From: Stromatinia cepivora | Lineage: Eukaryota > Ascomycota > Leotiomycetes > Helotiales > Sclerotiniaceae | Length of the DNA stretch: 64,000 nucleotides | Reading direction: 5' to 3' | Assembly: GCA_014898415.1 (NCBI GenBank) | Contig: RCTD01000018.1 | Coordinates: 439,001 to 503,000, forward strand | Part shown: piece by piece, positions 57,565 to 64,000 of the stretch | Layout of the letters: every line of letters begins with the position of its first letter | Position numbering within the stretch: position 1 is the first letter of the stretch | The notes under the pieces: generated by a model | Database searches by the model: none | The model's input: only the letters and a program-made list of their open reading frames with translations | Told to the model about the DNA's origin: nothing | Program-made: the position numbers and the translations under genes

Positions 57565-59428
57565 GGGGTGTTGGGTGTGAAATGAAGCTGCTGGTGAAAG
57601 ATATAATTATCGCATATGATGTAGAACTACAACATTAAAATTGCTTAGACTCTTGTAGCAAATCCCGACAATATATGAGTGTTTTTCCACAGAACATAGA
57701 CTGAGAAATTCGTCGCTTGAGACGAGAAGCTTGAAATACTAATCAGACAGGTATACACGAGACAAATAGGCGCTTCCTCTAAGATCGAGCGCCTATACAT
57801 TAATGACATATGGCAGGGGAATCAACTATAAGCATGTTTGCAGACAAAGAAACAAACTTCCGCAACCAGTCACAGGGCTTCCTGCGTGAAAATTACGAAA
57901 ACGGAAAGGTGGTTTTGAACTTCTCATTGTTCGCAGCTTTACGATGGTTCAAATTAGGGAAGCTTTTGCCAGGGCAGGCTCATTTGATTTGAGGGAGAGA
58001 TGAAGGATCTTTGGGTGATATTGAGCATTGTAGTGTTGACCTAAGACGAGGAGTCGGTGCTTATGTAATCCAACTTAGTGCCAACAATTCTGCCCGAAGC
58101 GGTCAGTTATCACGTGTTATTCCTTCAACTTTTATGTTGCACAGACAGAAGATGAAGGACGAATTTTAGCGTACTTCTGGACTGACTTATGAAAAGGTAA
58201 AGTTGGGAACACCCACCGCCTTTTCAGCAGAATATCAATCAGCCTACACCGCTTTGGCAGAATGAGCTAACAATCCCGTTGATCATATGAAGTCAATTAT
58301 TATGAAGTGATTGCCAATCGAGACTTATCCGATTCATTCAACCTGTATACATGGTTGATGTATTTTTACAGCTTTTGATCTGACTGAACAGCCTTGAAGG
58401 TCTAGATATTTGTCATGTAGGACTTTTCTGTCCTTTTTGGGGAAACTGAATGAGCCCCTAAAATGAGAGAGGTTCCATACAATATCTCCTTCGTGATCTT
58501 CTAACTGAAAACTTACATGTAATTAGGATTCATCGGCTGAGCGAGGCATTTACGCATAACTGGCGCCAGAGCAATCTTACCCACGATGAACTATACTTTG
58601 GCGCTGCCAAACATCATTGCTGAACCTTCGATATCGGAGGCGAGCCATTCTTGACACTCGAATAAGTCTGCGGAGCTAGAGTCTCTCCATGCATCATAGG
58701 AAAACTCGGTCAATAGCCTCCACCAAATGACTCTTGCGAAAGTTGGGCTACAAATGTCGACATATCTCGTGAATTAGCAAAGAGATTTTGAGGGTAGGAT
58801 ACCAGGAAAATCAATTTGGCGGAGCTATCGCCATCTCGTTCACCTATCCAAGTGTAGAAGAGGCTCCAGAGCTGGCAACTTACTTAACTTACGCTGCGAG
58901 ATCTATCTAAAAGCACGCTTTTTTGCTCGAAGATTACGCGTTACCGCCAATGCATCGGGATTACATGACGATATGCTAGCCCGAGGGAGGGGTCATTGCG
59001 GTTATGGGAGATGAGCGTGAAAGGGATTAGAAGCCCTCATGTATTGTGCAGATGTTTGATTCTAATCTAATCTCTCCTGTTACCTGCATAGCATGCTTTG
59101 CTCCGCAGAAGTTTGCGAGTGAAGGTGTTGAATTAAATGACAATTTGGATGAGGACCGTCAAATCTCCCTGTCTCCTATACCTGGAAGAACCCAAAAGAA
59201 TTCATTTGAACAGAAAACCTGTGGGCCCAGCTCAATGATTGCTAAGAATGCGGCCTTGCGAGCTGCAACAAAGATGTGCAAAGAGAGCGTTGGACTAGAC
59301 TAGAAATTACGACATTGAGGAAAGTAGAGGAGAAAATGGAGGGAACTGGAGGCTATGGTTATCTTGTTTATTTGAAGTTTATTGTGTTTAATTCTCGCAT
59401 ATATCATAGCTTTGCTACCCTAGAGAGG
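57565..59428. other. Intergenic, about 1.9 kb
   Basis: No supported gene. Around 58790-58900 a few frames look faintly protein-like (FGGAIAISFTYPSVEEAPEL), but stops and lack of splice sites prevent any call; possibly an old gene relic. Confidence 0.4.
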
Positions 59429-61754
59429 TTAATCATCATCATCATCATTATCGGCCCGCATCGTGACATCGTAAAACACCACACCAGGCCCATTAACAGT
59501 CCAATCAACTCGTTTTCTGTTCGTTTTCCCCAGCTTCATATCAATATCACAACCCCAGTCCGATGAAATATCACAATGGAAAATGTCCCTTCGAGCATCC
59601 TGTATTTCCTCAAGCTGATTCTCCATGTCGTCAAAAGAAATGATGAAATTATCCGCCCATGCATCGTAATTCCAACCATCTTGGGTGTTAGTCATGGGCT
59701 CAATCACAGCTTGAATGGCTATTTCTCTCGGCTTGGAACTATAATATCCCTCAAATTCTGCTCGCATTCTTGCAATTGTTACTTTTGCAGAAAGGGTCAA
59801 CTCGCGCTTCAATGCATCGGCGTAAGCTTCGAGTAGCACACAGCCTTTTGCTGCATATCCTTGCATTGTGCTGTCGTCGCACATTCTGGAGATCGAGCAA
59901 TTAAAAGTCTCTTTCTCTTTATGAATATCGAGTAATCCACGTCGACGTTTGTGTATGCCAATGAATAAATGTATACTTCTCGATGCCTCCAAGATACAGT
60001 AGTACTGACGATCTAGATATTGCAAAATGAGGCGACGTTCTGCTTTGAAAGCGGTGTGATCGTCGTTGTCAACTGCCGTGTTGCATTTATCTAAACCGCT
60101 CTAGACGGGATGTCGGAGTTGGCTGCAATAGCCATGAGAATGAGGCCAATATGGATTCAACCAAAACTTTTGTCGGCTTCTAATACCAGAATCCGATGGG
60201 TAACTCGGTACATGTCTAGCCCATTGAGAAACCTGATGTAACGTTTCTCCATGCTTGGACTCGTTTATGCCCATGTCATCTCTATAAGGTTTATAGCGCT
60301 CGTATGTTTTAGCGTAATTCAGTAAACACTGATTCATATTGCATAACAAGTCAACTGGAGAGTTTCCGGTTACTAGAGATTTGAGTTCGACTCGCAAAGA
60401 TACAGAAATTGGATGGTAAAAGCCGGCCTCCAGGGTATCGTCCATATTGCGGTATGATATTCTATCTGAGTGACGTCCATAGAACTCAGGGCAATCAGCA
60501 GCTTTTGCATTAGCGAAACTTAATTCACCGATGTTTCTCAAGATACGCAGAGCTTGGACTAACTCTATCGAAGATCTCTTCTCTCTATCTTTATATTCTG
60601 CCACGGGTATTGCCCCTGTTCCCTCCTCTCACATGATGAGTATTTCCAAAGAGATTGGCGGTAACGAAGCATTGCAGATTTCTCTGCAAAAAGGCGAGAG
60701 ATTCCATCTCCCCAAAAACATCGAGGTCCTAATATTAATGTCGCCGATTATTACTCTCCACCTGAACTTTTGCATAGATTCAATGCATCTAGACCACACC
60801 TTCCGGGTTTTTGAATTTCGTGAGTTGACGTAGTGTCTGGTGATTGGACATCGCTGGTAAAGATCGTGGTAATAATGCACCTTTTCGTCGCTCACACAAA
60901 CGAAGAAGAAAGTGTTGCAACCGTACAAAACCTCTGAGGCTTCGGCATAGATCTGCCAGCAAGTTCGTAAAGCTTTGGGCCATAGATCGTAAACTTCTTC
61001 AGAAATCATCCATTCATAACCTGGTTGGACATTGCCGAGTTTTGGATTGACAAGTAACAGCTTCCAAATCATTCTTCTTACTTCTGGCGACAGTTTTTCC
61101 AAAGTCCCGCATCCTCCCATAGTCTGACCCATTTCCGGTTTGGGCATCGCATTGACTTCGAGTATTGTTCTAACTTCTTCCGTAGTTCCACTCGCCCCTA
61201 GCTCTGGACTCGGGACTGCGCCTCCAAACTTTACTTCCAATATCTCACTTGGACCAACTACTCCACGCGATTTTAGCTCAAGAAATGCATCAGTCTCTAC
61301 TGACCTTTCACCCCCACCCATAAGACTACCATCAACTTCCAACTCCATATCTGAATGCGCTGAATTGACTTCAGGCAACGTCCTATCTCCCTCCCTATCT
61401 CCACTAATTGCTGACTCTAGTTTTGGGGAAATGTTTCCTAGCTCGCCTTGTTTTGGTGCTCCATCCATATTATCATCATCCTCTACCTGGTGCACCGTGT
61501 CGGCTACAATTGATGTATCCTCCTCACCCATACTTACCTTCTTTTTGATGGAGAACTGCTTCGTCCAGGACTAATATCTCACCTCCACTCATTTTCTCAC
61601 CAACTCCAAACGCAGTCTGTGGAATAGTATCTCCACGCTTTTCGTTTTCTGTTGTTGGAATGGTGTTCATGGAGTTATGTGAAGTGGTTGATGACATGGT
61701 TTGTCTAGGTCTAGTCAGTTCTGAGCCTATGTTTTTGGCTAGGTGCTTAGACAT
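59429..61754 (-). pseudogene. Broken 2EXR/F-box-like gene, copy B
   Basis: A single reading frame spans 61531-59429 (701 codons) with two internal stops and no frame change: TGA at 60629-60631 and TAG at 60101-60103. The 2EXR/F-box-like part reads EKLSPEVRRMIWKLLL, ALRTCWQIYAEASEVLYGCN, then helical segments (SSIELVQALRILRNIGELSF) and a tail FIISFDDMENQLEEIQDARR ending in five Asp. Copy A at 30248-32271 has the same order of segments. The start may be ATG 61531, or ATG 61754 using a 34-nt GT-AG segment (61504-61537, GTAAGT...TTGTAG) that would keep frame but is shorter than other introns here. Reading across both stops stays protein-like, so I infer two recent nonsense mutations. Confidence 0.72.
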
Positions 61755-63078
61755 TCGGATACTGGGGACGGGGATAGGTGGATGGATAGTCGCTTAGTTC
61801 GTTGGGATTTTTGGTGAGTGCAGATATCGGGATGTGCTCGTGTGCTGTGGATGGGCAGAGGGATTATGAAGTTAAGGCTTACTTTTCTTATTTATCTGAG
61901 ATGGAAATCAGAGTTGCCTCAAGATGCCGCAGCCTTTGCGAGTAGGAGTTGAACTCGTAGAAGTTGTGGTAATTATGCTTTAGAAAACAGGCGTTAGTTG
62001 CAAGGTAAGAACGGGATCTAAAAATATCAAGAGGAGGGTACGGGGTAACGACGACACGGGGTAAAAATCCGGGGGTTTTGGTATTCACTACAAGCGAGAA
62101 GATTTATGGTCATATTTTGAGTCAGATCAGAAATCGGGGTGAGCTCATTATATCGTGAGTTTTGTGTGAATTATTTAAATGGTGTTAGTGAGGAAGTCTC
62201 TCATATTCACTGCATGCGGAGGAGGACTGTGAACTTGGAGGTATTTTCGAAACTAAACAGTTAGAGATTGGCTGGAGTAACTATTCATGTATCTAACGTG
62301 TGAAGTATACTTCACCCAAGCATGATCTCACTCACACCTGCATATTCGACTTCAACCCGAACTATAGGGGATAAAATCAGAATCGGGATCAGAGAGACGT
62401 GCGAAGATTTATCGGTTAATTTGTATTAGACAGTTTACGTTTGATCATCTGCATATCCAATGTTTTATCAACTTCATGGTCACTAGAATATCGTCTAATT
62501 ACCCACTCTCTTAAGGTTAGCTCAGTTGCTGCCGATGAAATATTCATCATCATTTGCTCCACTATTTTAAATCACTGATTTAAAATCAGTAGCTAAAAAG
62601 AACTGTAAAGCTAGCTGCAAATAAGAAGATATAAAACGTCAGCTCATATATCTTGGATGATCATGTGTGGTTAGCTGGAAAGAAAAAAGTATTTGAACTA
62701 TCGGGAGTGGCTGCCACAATTGTGAAATGGGCAAGTAAAAAAGAAAATAACCTAACCGTGGAAATATCCGAAAATATGGAGGTCTGGTTCTGGAATGGAA
62801 TAATTGTGTTGAGAATGTGGAGGCGGGAGAAACAGGAATGAGAATGGAAAAAAAAATCGCCGAACGGAACGAGAACAATATAAACGTAAAAGAGAGAACT
62901 TCAGTACGTTGTTCAGAATTGCATACAAACCCCAAGACTAAAACTCGTGTAATAAATTTATCTATCATCACGAATAGAATATTTGAAACGTATAGTACCT
63001 ACATACTATGAGGTTCGTAAAGGGGCCATCGAAGTAATACTCGCTTGTCTCATCTCCTATGCCCAGTAAACCGACAAC
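61755..63078. other. Intergenic, about 1.3 kb
   Basis: Divergent region between copy B and the mannosyltransferase gene. No gene or clear element; two A/T-rich blocks near 62560-62640 and 62850. Confidence 0.45.
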
Positions 63079-64000
63079 ATGTCCCGAAAAACATCCTCCA
63101 AACCCGCAACCTTCCTCTTATCTACCGCCGTCGTTGTCCTTCTCGTCATAGTAACAATACAATACGATGAACTCAGCAAAACCCCACCGCTTTCTACACA
63201 CTCATCCAACACCAGCGTGGTTATCTCCGCACCCCTCACAACACATCCAGCTACATCTCCCGATTTTCCCAAAAAACTATGGTATAAAGTCGGGGCTCAA
63301 GGTGTATCAAGCGAAGCAAGGCGTTTTCGACACCACTGTCTCAATATCAACCCAGGATATAAATCTGAGATACTCACCGACGCGTTCGCGGATGAATATA
63401 TCTGGAAATGGTATTCGCAGCGTCCAGATATTCTGAATACGTATTTTTCGCTCAGCATACCGATTCTACGAGCCGATTTGTTGCGATATTTAATTTTATA
63501 TGCTTATGGGGGAGTGTGGTTTGATTTGGATGTTTCGTGTGAGGATATCCCTATGGATAGATGGGTGTTGGAGGAACATCGAGGGGCTGCAAATCTTGTT
63601 GTGGGGTTGGAGTTTGATTGTGAGTGGCAGGATGATGGGATTTTGTATTCGCAATTTGCGAGTTGGACTATTATGGCGAAACCTGGTTCGCCGCATTTGA
63701 TGCGGGTGATTGATGATATTGTGATGGAGATTAATGGAATTGCACGACGGAATAATGTTACGGTTGAGGGGTTACAGTTGAGTATGATTAGTGATGTGGT
63801 GGATGTGACGGGGCCAAAGAGAATGACGCTGGGGATTGTGAAAAGTCTCAATAATATACTCGGAAGAAAACTTGATGATCGCGATGTTGGGGAATTGAGA
63901 AGTGCGAGGTTGATTCATGATGTATTGATATTACCGGCAAATGCGTTTGCGGGGACTCAAAATGGATTTAAGAAGGATAAAGGAGCTGTTTTTGTGAATC
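63079..64000 (+). CDS. OCH1-like alpha-1,6-mannosyltransferase (GT32), 3' end outside the window
   Basis: The frame from ATG 63079 is open to the window edge (307 codons). A short cytosolic N-terminus and one hydrophobic anchor (FLLSTAVVVLLVIVTIQY, about residues 14-31) give the type II topology of Golgi glycosyltransferases. The GT32 core follows: PKKLWYKVG, WKWYSQRPDILNTYFSLSIP, then ADLLRYLILYAYGGVWFDLD, where DLD is the DXD metal/sugar-nucleotide motif, and later FASWTIMAKPGSPHL. Members add mannose to N-glycans or related glycans in the Golgi. Fungi hold several paralogues, so Och1 itself is not claimed. No intron is needed in the visible part. Confidence 0.88.
   Translation, partial: MSRKTSSKPATFLLSTAVVVLLVIVTIQYDELSKTPPLSTHSSNTSVVISAPLTTHPATSPDFPKKLWYKVGAQGVSSEARRFRHHCLNINPGYKSEILTDAFADEYIWKWYSQRPDILNTYFSLSIPILRADLLRYLILYAYGGVWFDLDVSCEDIPMDRWVLEEHRGAANLVVGLEFDCEWQDDGILYSQFASWTIMAKPGSPHLMRVIDDIVMEINGIARRNNVTVEGLQLSMISDVVDVTGPKRMTLGIVKSLNNILGRKLDDRDVGELRSARLIHDVLILPANAFAGTQNGFKKDKGAVFVN

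Noticed and set aside
57810..57992. 60-codon plus-strand frame starting MAGESTISMFADKE
   Set aside because: Short, no recognisable domain or neighbouring exon, composition not clearly coding.
58790..59303. Faint protein-like sequence (FGGAIAISFTYPSVEEAPEL and a downstream 85-codon frame)
   Set aside because: Interrupted by stops, no family recognised, no intron signals; too weak even for a pseudogene call.
12059..61754. Reassigned stop codons or selenocysteine as an explanation for the in-frame stops
   Set aside because: All three stop codons are affected, intact genes in the same window end normally at such codons, and some broken genes also have frame changes; nonsense mutation is simpler.

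Overview
The window looks like nuclear DNA of a filamentous ascomycete. Genes carry short GT-AG introns (mostly 47-105 nt) with CTAAC/CTAAT-like branch sites, intergenic stretches run 0.4-4 kb, and the gene content is fungal: a DFG5/DCW1-type GH76 protein, Yap1-binding protein, Clr5 and Zn2Cys6 regulators, an OCH1-like mannosyltransferase. Protein style suggests Leotiomycetes (Botrytis/Sclerotinia relatives), but this is inference without database support. No rRNA, CRISPR array or convincing tRNA or intact transposon was seen.

Layout. 0.4-1.6 kb: a coiled-coil hypothetical gene and a CAP-Gly fragment. 3.1-4.2 kb: secreted GH53 galactanase (+). 4.7-6.6 kb: Yap1-binding/ALF4-like protein (-), divergent from a six-exon 865-aa protein at 7.2-10.1 kb that joins a STAND-type N-terminal region, a fungal ubiquitin-like domain and C2H2 fingers. 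12.1-15.5 kb: a broken GHKL-type ATPase gene. 16.2-17.6 kb: GPI-anchored GH76. 19.0-20.0 kb: broken kinase-like gene. 22.4-23.7 kb: FAD monooxygenase. 24.5-26.5 kb: RNA polymerase III subunit RPC4. 27.6-28.7 kb: broken secreted Cys-repeat gene. 30.2-32.3 kb: broken 2EXR/F-box-like gene A. 33.8-34.9 kb: Clr5-domain gene with an uncertain 3' end. 36.8-39.1 kb: mitochondrial aspartate-glutamate carrier. 41.1-43.4 kb: B-type cyclin. 47.6-49.9 kb: Zn2Cys6 regulator. 52.6-54.2 kb: broken MFS transporter. 55.1-57.6 kb: two membrane proteins of unknown function. 59.4-61.8 kb: broken gene B, a paralogue of gene A. 63.1 kb to the edge: GT32 mannosyltransferase, cut by the window.

The most striking pattern is that housekeeping genes (RPC4, carrier, cyclin B, Yap1-binding protein, GH76) are intact and splice cleanly, while six accessory-type genes carry in-frame stop codons and/or single-base frameshifts although long stretches still read as good protein. 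Many of the stops can be reached by C-to-T or G-to-A changes, which fits RIP-like mutation or recent decay, but this was not computed. Two introns (cyclin B, Zn2Cys6 regulator) are multiples of three with no stop, so their retention would insert peptide rather than truncate. The window also has many low-complexity tracts, including G15, G20, G10 and C10 homopolymers, a 14-bp minisatellite and a 44-bp tandem duplication.
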